A program made the translations under genes and the position numbers. Below are positions 54,278 to 62,654 of a DNA stretch of 64,000 nucleotides, one piece after another. Under the pieces are notes generated by a model. That model was not told the origin of the DNA, searched no databases, and worked only from the letters and a program-made list of their open reading frames with translations. Every line of letters begins with the position of its first letter. Position 1 is the first letter of the stretch. Source of the stretch: Megaleporinus macrocephalus (lineage: Eukaryota > Chordata > Actinopteri > Characiformes > Anostomidae); contig CM038717.1 of assembly GCA_021613375.1 (NCBI GenBank), positions 41,129,628-41,193,627 of the forward strand, read 5' to 3'.

Positions 54278-55818
54278 TGTCTGTGTGTGTGATTCTTGCA
54301 GGAGGCCACAGCACTGTAACTACAGAGTACGGCATGCCTTCCAGCCACTCCCAGTTCATCTGGTTCTTCGTTGTTTACTTTTTCCTTTTTCTTTATTTAA
54401 GGTGAGTCATCACTCGCTTCCCTCCAGCCCTCTGAACATCCATGACAACGACTTGAAATACACAGTCGAGTCACATTATTATGACCTACTTTGAACACGG
54501 GCAGCGTTCTGGTCTGGGGAATGTTCTTGTGACGTTCTCTGGACCCACTCATCCATGTGGAAGACCCTCTCAACAGATTTGGGTCTAAATCCATCCTTGC
54601 AGATCACGTACACCATACATGCGGTCTTCTCTGGGGCGGATGAGATCTTCCAGCAAGACAATGAGACACGTCACATGACTAGAAATGTCCCACACTGGTT
54701 AGAAGAGCTGACCAAGACTTCCAAGTACTACCCTGGACCCAGTTGAGCATCTGTGGGATCTGGATGGAGGTGTTGGCTCCATGGATCCTCCTCCACGCTC
54801 CCTCCAGCAGCTGTGGGATGCACTGCAGTCAGCATGATGCCTCCAGATACCTGTGACCACCTACCAGAACCTTACTGAGTCTCCCAGTCCGTCTAGCTGC
54901 TGTCTGTGCTGCACATGGTGGTCTCTCTGGATATGAGGTGGTCATAATAATGTGACTGGTCTGTGTATATATTTTAAGTCACTGAGTGGAGGGGGCTCTA
55001 TGAACCTGGGCTATAACATAAATACTTAAAGCTTTATGTATCATGTTAAGCTTTATTTATTTATTCATTAATTTGTTTATTAATTTATTCCACAGAATGC
55101 ATCAGACAAACAATGCTAGGTGTGTGGAGTTGTTATGGAGACATGTGCTCTCCATCATCCTGCTGGCGGCGGCTGTGGCTGTATCGTACAGCAGGTATGG
55201 TTGTGTGATGTTAGGTTCTGGTGTAGTTACTCTGCATTACTGCTCACAGTCTGTATTTACCTGCCACGTTTGTGTGTCCAGAGTTTACCTTCTGTACCAC
55301 ACCTGGAGTCAGGTGATCTATGGGGGCGTGGCTGGAATGGTGGTGGGAGTCGTGTGGTTTTTCATCACGCAGGAGGTGCTGACGCCCATCTTCCCCAAGA
55401 TAGCAGCCTGGTACTGCACCACCACACACACGGGCTTTAGTGATGCTACACAGGCTGTTTATCATCGCGCTGTCAGATTATGCAAAGTCACCAGCAGAGC
55501 GGCGACAGCAGCACCACCAGGTGTGGAATGACCACCAGGTGCACTCAGTCAGACCTGCCTCTCCTCTCATACCCACTGGTATACCAGTACAGCCACTCCA
55601 TGTATACCAGTGTACACTGCTGAGGTTCTGTACAGCGGTGGTGGGAAGCAGGGGGTCTCTGTGTCTACAACACAGTGAATACTAGTGACGCTAGTGAACT
55701 CACACTCGCCTTTATGTCCTCATTGATCAAACAAAAACAAATCTCCAAAACTTTACAGCACAGTAACACATGTAGGTTACTGGAAACATATTTTTCTGGA
55801 GCATTTTTATTGGTCCAT

Positions 55819-55854
<36 letters not shown>

Positions 55855-56658
55855 TTTTTTTCTTTTTCTTTCTCTCACTCTCTCTTTCTCTCTCTTTTGA
55901 TTGCTCTCTTGCTCTCTGTTTCTTTTTCTCTCTCTCTCGCTCACTCTTTCTTGCTTGCTCTTTTGCTCTCTCTGTTTCTTTCTTTCTCTCTTTTTCTCTC
56001 TCCTCTCTTGCTCACTCTCATTTGTATTCTCTCTCTTTCTTTCTCTCTTTTTCTTTCTTTCTTCCTTTCTCATGTGCTCTCTTGCTCTCTCTTTCTTTCT
56101 CTTGCTCGGTCTTTTGCTCTTTCTCTTTCTTTCTCATTTTTTCTCCCTCTTGCTGTCTCTCTCTTTCTCTCTTGCGCTCTCTCACTCGGTCTTTTGCTCT
56201 CTCTGTTTCTTTCTTTCTCTTGTACTCTCTCTCTTTTCTTTATTTTTTTTCTCCCTCGCTCTTTCGCTCTCTTGCTCTATCTGTTTCTTTCTCTCTCTCC
56301 TTCTCTTGTCTTTCGTTTGCGATCTCTCTCATTCTTTTTTCCTTTGCATTCTCTTTCTTTTTCTTTCTTTGTCTTTCTCTCTTATGTTCTCTCTCTCTCT
56401 CTTTATTCTTTTTTCTTTTTTCTCTTGTGCTCTCTCTTGCTCTCTGGTTTGTTCTCTCTCATTTGTTCGTTTGCTCTCTCTGTTTCCTTCTCTGTTTTTC
56501 TCTCTCTCCTTTTCTCTTGCTCACTCTTTTGCGTTCTCTCTTTTTTTTTCCTTTGCTTTCTTTCTTTCTCTCTTTTCTTTGTCTTTCTTACGCTGTCTCC
56601 CTTTCGCTCACTTGCTCTTTGCCTTTCTTTTGCGCTCTCTCTCTCTCTCTCTCCCTCC

Positions 56659-56691
<33 letters not shown>

Positions 56692-56987
56692 CCCCTCTCT
56701 CTCTCAGGCCCATATCAGAGTTTTTCCTGGTAAGGGATACGAGTCTCATTCCCAATATTTTATGGTTTGAGTACACAGTCACCAGATCAGAAGCCAGGTA
56801 ATTATTACTATTATTATTATTATTATTACTATTATTATTATTATTATTATTACTATTATTATTATTAATCATTTATCAGTACATGTCTGGTTGTTGATGA
56901 AATTTATGTAATGACCAGCTCACCCTCGACCTCTTTTCCATTCTGCGCAGAAACAGACAACGAAAGTTGGGAACAAAGCTTCAGTGA
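44333..56987 (+). CDS. DOLPP1: Dolichyldiphosphatase 1, complete CDS in 8 exons
   Basis: Coding exons: 44333-44411, 50678-50778, 53602-53686, 54302-54401, 55096-55194, 55282-55410, 56708-56797, 56951-56987. They total 720 nt (239 residues plus stop) with matching phases; mammalian DOLPP1 is 238 residues. Family: an ER multi-pass phosphatase that hydrolyses dolichyl pyrophosphate on the lumenal side so the carrier lipid can be reused for N-glycosylation. The three PAP2-type motifs are visible: KX6RP (K78 to R85-P86), PSSH (101-104, catalytic histidine H104) and SRX5H (S154, R155, H161). The residue after the third motif is Q rather than the D of generic PAP2 proteins, as in mammalian DOLPP1. 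Hydrophobic segments lie about 35-53, 107-121, 137-151 and 168-183. The start has a strong Kozak context (A at -3, G at +4). It lies 9 kb downstream of MIGA2 in the same orientation, as in human. Confidence 0.96.
44788..44886. mobile_element. Short hairpin element in DOLPP1 intron 1
   Basis: Arms 44788-44815 and 44859-44886 are inverted 28-mers with one mismatch (TTATTGGAATTCTCCGTTCC at the left), loop 43 bp. A minimal MITE or a remnant of one. Confidence 0.7.
44890..46120. other. DOLPP1 intron 1, 5' part
   Basis: GC-rich for the first 350 bp, then ordinary. A reverse-orientation fragment of the palindromic MITE family lies at about 45590-45690 (AATGTAAGTCTGTGGAACC). No coding exon. Confidence 0.55.
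46128..46830. repeat. About 31-bp minisatellite AAATGTCCAATATTTCCAAC
   Basis: Roughly 20 diverged units (ATTTCCAACATTCGCTCC core), interrupted near 46620-46670 by a sequence resembling a retroposon tail (GTGAACTTTATTGTCATTCA). In DOLPP1 intron 1. Confidence 0.93.
46831..48115. other. DOLPP1 intron 1, middle
   Basis: A MITE-family fragment in reverse at about 47070-47290 (GCGTTTCTATTGGTCCATTC). From 47.3 to 48.1 kb the sequence is GC-richer with several short open frames on both strands; none matches a family I know. An (ATC)n run follows at about 48119-48143. Confidence 0.5.
48165..50545. repeat. 38-42-bp minisatellite with internal palindrome
   Basis: About 58 units of CACTTTTACTACACGTTTAT plus AAACGTCTCTCTGTAACTCA, with 4-bp deletions making 38-bp forms. 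Ends about 130 bp before DOLPP1 exon 2. Most units hold ACGTTTATAAACGT, a perfect 14-bp palindrome; others have ACGCTTATAAACGT. Confidence 0.97.
50678..50778 (+). CDS. DOLPP1: DOLPP1 exon 2, membrane segment 1
   Basis: Residues 27-60. Hydrophobic stretch [16 protein letters not shown] followed by KRELHT. Acceptor GTGTGTACAG, donor ACG|GTGAGT. Confidence 0.95.
51038..51270. mobile_element. TIR element, CAGGGTGAGTCAAAAGTCTC family, copy 2
   Basis: TACAGGGTCGCCTAAAAGTC, then GGCCACCATATTGGATCAAG. The right end is lost. In DOLPP1 intron 2. Confidence 0.75.
51285..51785. repeat. ACTAGTGAACACA degenerate array
   Basis: Mixed CA-rich units with ACTAGTGAACACAAACTAGT and GTGAATGTCACACA. Confidence 0.9.
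52055..53070. repeat. (TG)n array punctuated by GAGCGG
   Basis: 1 kb of GTGTGT runs of varied length separated by GTGAGCGGTTTG or GTGAGCGGTGTG. In DOLPP1 intron 2. Minus-strand [13 protein letters not shown] frames are artefacts. Confidence 0.97.
53322..53597. repeat. CT-rich tract abutting DOLPP1 exon 3
   Basis: Pyrimidine-rich with CTCGCTCTC and CACACTCTC variants, running into the acceptor. Confidence 0.95.
53602..53686 (+). CDS. DOLPP1: DOLPP1 exon 3, KX6RP motif
   Basis: Residues 61-88 plus one base. Carries KHILQEPRP, the first phosphatase motif. The acceptor CTCTCCAATAG sits at the end of a CT tract. Donor GGAG|GTAACA. Confidence 0.95.
53690..54300. other. DOLPP1 intron 3
   Basis: AT-rich unique DNA, then (GT)n at about 54243-54290 just before exon 4. 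Confidence 0.7.
54302..54401 (+). CDS. DOLPP1: DOLPP1 exon 4, PSSH motif
   Basis: Residues 89-121 plus two bases. [10 protein letters not shown] carries the catalytic histidine, then a Phe-rich membrane segment. Acceptor GATTCTTGCAG, donor TTAAG|GTGAGT. Confidence 0.96.
54459..54967 (+). mobile_element. Degenerate Tc1/mariner-type element, copy 2
   Basis: Ends TACACAGTCGAGTCACATTA and the inverse TAATGTGACTGGTCTGTGTA. The plus strand holds [20 protein letters not shown] (about 54645-54705) and, further on in another frame, STOP-interrupted EHLWD-like and [12 protein letters not shown] segments, suggestive of a DDE transposase C-terminal half. In DOLPP1 intron 4. Confidence 0.72.
55096..55194 (+). 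CDS. DOLPP1: DOLPP1 exon 5
   Basis: Residues 122-154 plus two bases. MHQTNNAR is a family signature, then [20 protein letters not shown]. Acceptor TTCCACAG, donor GCAG|GTATGG. Confidence 0.95.
55282..55410 (+). CDS. DOLPP1: DOLPP1 exon 6, SRX5H motif
   Basis: Residues 155-197 plus two bases. The S154-R155 pair straddles the 87-bp intron; [10 protein letters not shown] follows with H161. Acceptor GTGTGTCCAG; the donor CCTG|GTACTG is weak but keeps phase. Confidence 0.94.
55821..56705. repeat. Pyrimidine tract abutting DOLPP1 exon 7
   Basis: 0.9 kb of T- and C-rich sequence with TTGCTCTCT and TTTCTTTCTCTC motifs, ending in (CT)n and CTCAG. Confidence 0.96.
56708..56797 (+). CDS. DOLPP1: DOLPP1 exon 7
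   Basis: Residues 198-227 plus two bases, [20 protein letters not shown]. The acceptor CTCTCTCAG ends a 0.9-kb pyrimidine tract. Donor CCAG|GTAATT. Confidence 0.95.
56801..56866. repeat. (ATT)n microsatellite
   Basis: ATT/ACT triplets just after the exon 7 donor, filling most of the 153-bp intron 7. Confidence 0.95.
56951..56987 (+). CDS. DOLPP1: DOLPP1 exon 8, C-terminus (37 nt)
   Basis: Residues 228-239, [12 protein letters not shown], then TGA; this short basic tail is nearly invariant in vertebrates. Acceptor TCTGCGCAG. Too short for an ORF finder. Confidence 0.94.
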
Positions 56988-57030
56988 TCTGCTGTGCGCT
57001 GGTTCAAACTGACGACAAGGACCACCCATT

Positions 57031-57072
<42 letters not shown>

Positions 57073-57443
57073 CCTACATTCTCGTACACACTGGAGATTT
57101 ATCGTCTGGACTGTTCTGGTCGAGGTTCGAAGGCAGGACCATTTTCTGGTGGACCAAAAGGGGGAGAGGTCAGCCGCGACCGTTAGTATCGAAGTGACCA
57201 GAGCGTGTGTGTGGCGGACCGCCTCTCTCCTCTCCACCCACGACCAACACCACCCCAACCCCCACCCCTTCCTTCCCACCAAGACCGGCCCTGTGTTCCT
57301 GATGCATGCTGACCATGCAAGAGGCGAAGCTATTTAATGAGAAATGTAATATATATATTTTAATCATTACCGCACGCGGGCGCAAACACAAGACCCCCAA
57401 CTGAACTGTGTCCGGCACAGAGGAGAGAGAGAGAGAGAGGAAA

Positions 57444-57526
<83 letters not shown>

Positions 57527-57726
57527 TCTTTAGTGTGTAGCCTTTTGGCAGGCATTGCTACAGCATGACATTAGTGGACCGCTCCTTCTTTTCTTTTTTT
57601 TTATTTTATTAAAGATAACTGTGTAAAGGGGTAAAGATTTGGGTTTTGGGGGTTTCTAGCAGAAAGCAGGAGTAGATATCTCGGGTGGGTGTTTATTTTA
57701 TTTTTATTGGGTTTCTTCTGCATTCA
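56988..57726 (+). other. DOLPP1: DOLPP1 3' UTR (proximal)
   Basis: Contains (CA)n at 57033-57069 and (GA)n at 57419-57522. The unique stretch between them has open frames without family resemblance. Confidence 0.6.
57608..57613 (+). other. DOLPP1: Candidate DOLPP1 poly(A) signal ATTAAA
   Basis: ATTAAA in a T-rich stretch about 620 bp after the stop codon, before the transposon that starts at 57727. A later AATAAA at 62162-62167 is an alternative that would give a 5.2-kb 3' UTR. Confidence 0.35.
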
Positions 57727-58783
57727 TACACCGGTCAGCCAAAACATTAACACCACCTCCTCATATCTCCACCCACTGTCCAATGTATCAGCTCCACTGA
57801 CCATACAGGAGCTCCACTTACAGACTGTAGTTCATCTAATTCTCTGTATACTTTATTACTCTGTTCTTTAATGATCAGGCCCCCCACAGGACCACCACAG
57901 GACCAGGAGTGGATCAGACACCTCAGTGTCACTGCTGGACTGAGAATCGTCCACCAACCAAAACTATCCAGACAGCAGTGTCCTGTGGGCGGCGTCCTGT
58001 GTCCACTGATGAAGAACTAGAGGAACACAAACTGTGCAGCAGCAGATGAGCTACTGTCTCTGACTTTACATCTACAAGGTGGACCAGCAAGTAGTAGGAG
58101 TGTCTAATAGAGTGGACAGTGAGTGGACACAGTGTTTAAACACTACCAGCAGCAGCACTGCTGTGTCTGATCCACTCACACCAGCACCATGTCAGCGTCA
58201 CTGCAGTGCTGAGAATGACCCACCTCTCTAATAGTATCTGCTCTGTGGTGGTCCTGTGGGGGTCCTGATCATTAAAGAACAGAGTAATAAAGTATACAGA
58301 GAATCAGATGAACTACAGTCTGTAAGTGGAGGTCCTGTATGGTCAGTGGAGCTGATACAGTGGACAGTGAGTGGAGGTCCTGTATGGTCAGTGGAGCTGA
58401 TACAGTGGACAGTGAGTGGAGGTCCTGTATGGTCAGTGGAGCTGATACAGTGGACAGTGAGTGGAGGTCCTGTATGGTCAGTGGAGCTGATACAGTGGAC
58501 AGTGAGTGGAGGTCCTGTATGGTCAGTGGAGCTGATACAGTGGACAGTGAGTGGAGGTCCTGTATGGTCAGTGGAGCTGATACAGTGGGCAGTGAGTGGA
58601 GCTCCTGTATGGTCAGTGGAGCTGATACAGTGGACAGTGAGTGGAGGTCCTGTATGGTCAGTGGAGCTGATACAGTGGGCAGTGAGTGGAGCTCCTGTAT
58701 GGTCAGTGGAGCTGATACAGTGGACAGTGAGTGGAGGTCCTGTATGGTCAGTGGAGCTGATACAGTGGACAGTGAGTGGAGAT
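57727..58783. mobile_element. TIR element copy D, most complete; 10-unit array in right arm
   Basis: Left end TACACCGGTCAGCCAAAAC; left arm to about 57902 with a single 45-bp unit. Loop from GACTGAGAATCG (about 57939) to GTGTTTAAACAC (about 58143). Right arm from about 58246, complementary to the left arm (TAATAAAGTATACAGAGAAT and the matching inverse). Then about 10 units of the 45-bp repeat (58323-58783); the right terminus is lost. Two units with GGGCAGTGAGTGGAGCTCC lie 90 bp apart, showing a dimer duplication. Confidence 0.85.
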
Positions 58784-58789
58784 GTTCTG

Positions 58790-59436
58790 GCTGCTGGGTG
58801 AACATATCAGACAAGAGGAGAAGAGTGTCCACACTCTGGTAACATCAAGTGAGATGATTTGCACTTTGTGAATTTAAAAGTTAACACTAGTTACCGTCAT
58901 AGAACACGAGCATTCTTTCATTCTCTCCTTCCTTCGTCCCCCCGTTGTTTCCGCTCTGACTGACCGGCGCTCACAGCCGCAGCTGTTGACTGGTCTCCCA
59001 CTCTGAGCTGTGGTGGACAGTTTTTGGGTTTCTGTTTTGCCCCCTGTGCCCGCGGATTGACTTGGTGGGCTCGTATGCGTTGGCTCTCAGTATTGGTGCT
59101 TGGGCCCCTGACATTGCTACAGCACGGTGGTCTTCAGGAGCTTTGAGGATGAGAAGGCACTGCAGTTTAATTCACAGCAGTCAGTGCTGTTTCTTCTAGC
59201 TCGGCCATCGGCCTTTACACCAGTGTTATGTTACCTGTTTAAAGGGGAAGTCCACCCTTTTTCCAATGTTTGTACGAAATTCAGTCCATGAGATATGAAG
59301 ACGTTCAGGGTGGTTTGATATCATCTTATTATGTATCGTCTCATTATGTACACTATACCTGCCTACTTGGGCTAACCATTCAGCGCATCGCAAAGAAAAA
59401 GGTATAGCAGGTTTTACACTCACCTGGGATGTAGTT
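58790..59436. other. Downstream flank
   Basis: Unique sequence without a recognisable gene. GGGGAAGTCCACCCTTTTTC near 59243 resembles a dispersed-element end. Confidence 0.5.
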
Positions 59437-59439
59437 TGG

Positions 59440-60185
59440 AGTTAAACACTGGAGCTCAATAGTCACCCAAATCTCAGACTGCGTCCAGCTCTTCATCCAG
59501 GCTGCGCAGGCCGTATGACTTGCTGTGAGCTATAACATGAACAAACTGCAGGCAGCTACACTCAGCAGGGACTGAATTCACAAACCACATCAGGAGTGCA
59601 GCTCTGGGATCAGTCGTTCTCACAATGACTGCCACAAATACACAGGGATCTCTGTATCAGGATCAGTCCTGCCTTACCAACCCCAGTGCTTGGATTGTGA
59701 AGTCTGAACCTCAACCACAGGTCCTGGATGCTGTGTGGGCGGACTGAAAGATGTTGGTGATGTACAGGGTGAGCCAAAAGTCTCAGGACGCCCTTTTATT
59801 TTAGGAAGGAAAGGGAAAAGGACGTATCGGGGAGCCTATCTTTCAGGCTATGTCCCGAACATGGCCACCATATTGGATCAAGGGCAAGTTTTTCCAATGG
59901 GTAGGTGGTCGTGTAGTAGATCAAAGAAGACCAGAATCTCGGAAATCGATTGATCAGAATCAGATTTGCAATACCTCTTGTGATTCAAACATTATCAACA
60001 CAAAGTTCTAACAACAACCACATTGAACAACATGTCCAGTGAGCTGTTGAGCACCGCAGACAGCCCACCTGAACATTACTATTCAGATATTTTTAAAAGG
60101 GTCTCCTGAGACTTTTCACTCGCCCTGTATTCTTAGCGAAGCTCAAGAGCTATTTGGGTGACTATTGAATTCTAGTGTTTGTTAG
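59440..60185. mobile_element. TIR element split by a nested insertion
   Basis: Outer inverted ends AACACTGGAGCTCAATAGTC plus ACCCAAAT at the left, and ATTTGGGTGACTATTGAATT at the right (about 60151). A related solitary end lies near 6925 (ACTGGAGCTTAATAGTCACC). Interrupted by the element at 59763-60129. Confidence 0.65.
59763..60129. mobile_element. TIR element, CAGGGTGAGTCAAAAGTCTC family, copy 3
   Basis: TACAGGGTGAGCCAAAAGTC at the left and GACTTTTCACTCGCCCTGTA at the right: the best-preserved terminal pair of the family. The outermost bases are TA on both sides. Confidence 0.82.
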
Positions 60186-60189
60186 CAGT

Positions 60190-62650
60190 GTTAGCCGTAT
60201 AGCTCCAGTTCTAAACCCGAGCAGCAAAATTGGGACTTGTAGTAAGTGGAAAACTTTTTAAATCCAATTTTTTTGCTGCACTAGTCCTGGTCGGTGCTGA
60301 AGCCTGTCCTGGCCCCTCGTCCTGCTGGTATCCGAATTTTATAAACATTCTACATTAAATAAGAGACACTTGGGACAGAGACTCGTTCAGAATGAGCATC
60401 AGTAAAGGAAAGAGTAAAAAGCAAAACTGGCCTGAACAGAAATATATATATATATATATATCAAAAATCTGTTGTACACAATCTAACCCTTACCTCAGCG
60501 TAGTCAATCAACCAAGGCGCTTTCAGTTTCGCTTCTCTAGTTTTAGCACTGGAGCTGTGAGGCTAACGTTGCTAACAAATACTGCAAGCTTCTATCTCAC
60601 CAGTTAGCACTTGTGAGCGAGTCGTTAGGTAACCTCTAAAACACCTTTATGACTCCCCCCACCGTATAACCCCTAAGGTCGTGTGTGATTCGGTAATCTC
60701 AGTCATATTAGCTGGTTTCCTGTGAGGAGATATTAATGGAGCTGCTATTGCGCCCTGCGGTAAACAAACTAGTTCCGTATCTGATTAGTTTTGCTCTACG
60801 TACATCCACACAGCGTCACTGCACAAGTTGGAGAGGTTGGTGGTCTTGCATTATGGGCACGTCATGTGGGTGGGTGAACGTGGGTGGTAACCTTCTCCAG
60901 TAGTGACAGGAACTACCGGACACGCCTTCTGCTCTCCTATTGGCTGAGACTTGGCGAAAGCACACTGCACGAAAGTTGAAAAGTTCATACGACCCTGTGC
61001 GTCTGCCGCAGCACGCTCCGTTGTCCACGTCTGCGCCTCACCTTCCGCTCTGGACAGGCTCTGGAATCTGACTGGAGTTATATCCAAGTTTATACGTACC
61101 AGTGAGATTACTGGGCAGCTAGTGCATACGGTAGCTTGGATCCAGCGCAAAGCTAAAGAGAAGACCAACATGCCTTGACTGACCACAATTAATTAAAATC
61201 AATAAATAAATGGATAATAGCTGCTTTTAATGGTTATTCCACCAATTCTGACACTGTCCCTGTAGAGATCTTTACAGTGGTGGTGATGGGAACCAGGGGT
61301 CTCCATGTCTACATCATTAATATACACATTTTATTTACTATCAAACCCACCAGTGAACCTACGCGTGTCCTACACCAGTGTTTATATAATGTTGTTGATG
61401 GTAAAATAGTCACATATCTTAATTTCCTTGCCTAACAATGACCTGGATGTAGCCCCTGGGGCCAGTAAGATTTTGTGAAGGGGCCTTTAGAGGTGGACGT
61501 CTGGTTCCATTCACCTCCACTGTGAAGAGTTCAGACTCGGCAAGTTTCTCTGTTTCGCGCCTAGCGTTCCTAACGACTTAATGGTTTAATTACGTTTTCA
61601 TGGTTAATTAGAGTTTTGCTTGCGAGTGGGTGGCCAGCAGGGGGCGTCAAGAATATAATAAATGGAACAAACGGGGCCCAAACCTTACTAACCAGACGCC
61701 GTAGTAGAACCAATACGAGCACAGTGGCTGCAGCTTGATCTCCAGAGGATGAACATGTTTGTTTGTTTGTTTGTTTGTTTGTTTGTTTGTTTGTTTTTCC
61801 TCTGTTATATTGGTCTGTTCTGTTGACACATCCCAGCTCGTGCTACGGCACCAACTGTCTCTTCGAACCCTGCGAACCTTCTGACCCTCGCCGGCCGGAT
61901 TCATCTGGTAGCATCTACGGAGCGGACGCACGAGAGGAACCAAGACAAAACAAACACTGAACCCAAACCTCAGGTGAACATTTAGCATGCGCTGATGAAG
62001 ACGCTGACCAAGACGATGCTGTTCTCCTGGTGACCGTTCCTGCGGAGCGAGTGCTCACGGGATGGGATGTCCTCAAAGGGAAGGGACGTTCTAGCATAGC
62101 TCTCTTAGATTTTTTTATTTTGTTTCTCTTTTTATTTTATTGTGTAATTCATATCAGGCTGAATAAAAAAAAAAGATTAAAGGTGTTTGTGTCTCAGTTT
62201 GAGATGTTTGTGCAGAACAAATGAGGTCCACGTTCGTAATAAACAGTACTGTCGTCTATAAACCTGTTATTACACAATCCCATAATTAGCTAGAGTGGTA
62301 GGCCTGATTAGATGACCCAGATAAGCAGAAAGATTTAGTCAGTTCTAAGCTGGTGCTGTTCCCCCTCCATCCAGAAGGAGGTGCAGTTTCACAGCTTTGG
62401 TGACCACTGAGAGGTTGCAGCAGTCCCTGCTTCAGCTCCAGGGGGACGTGTTGATGGGAATTAAGAGAAAGGAAAAGTCCTGAAGACCAGGAGGAGCTTG
62501 ATTTCAGTTTTGGAGTTTCGGCCTCTAGTCCTGGTGGGACTGGAGCTTCTACTGAAAGACAACTGCTAGTTAGGTCTCAAACACTAGAGGGCGCTCAGAA
62601 GAAAAAAGAACTAATGGATTCCTATTAAGTGTTTTTGCAGCTTTAGTTAT
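60190..62650. other. Downstream flank of DOLPP1
   Basis: (TA)n at about 60442-60461 and (GTTT)n at 61757-61797. Several 60-110-residue frames on both strands lack any domain I recognise. Carnitine acetyltransferase (CRAT), next in human, is not detected. Confidence 0.55.
62162..62167 (+). other. Candidate distal poly(A) signal AATAAA
   Basis: AATAAA followed by an A-run after a T-rich stretch. It could be an alternative DOLPP1 3' end; no coding sequence is adjacent. Confidence 0.25.
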
Positions 62651-62654
62651 ACTA

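Noticed and set aside
54075..54494. 139-residue frame overlapping DOLPP1 exon 4
   Set aside because: Wrong phase relative to the conserved PSSH motif and crosses intronic (GT)n.
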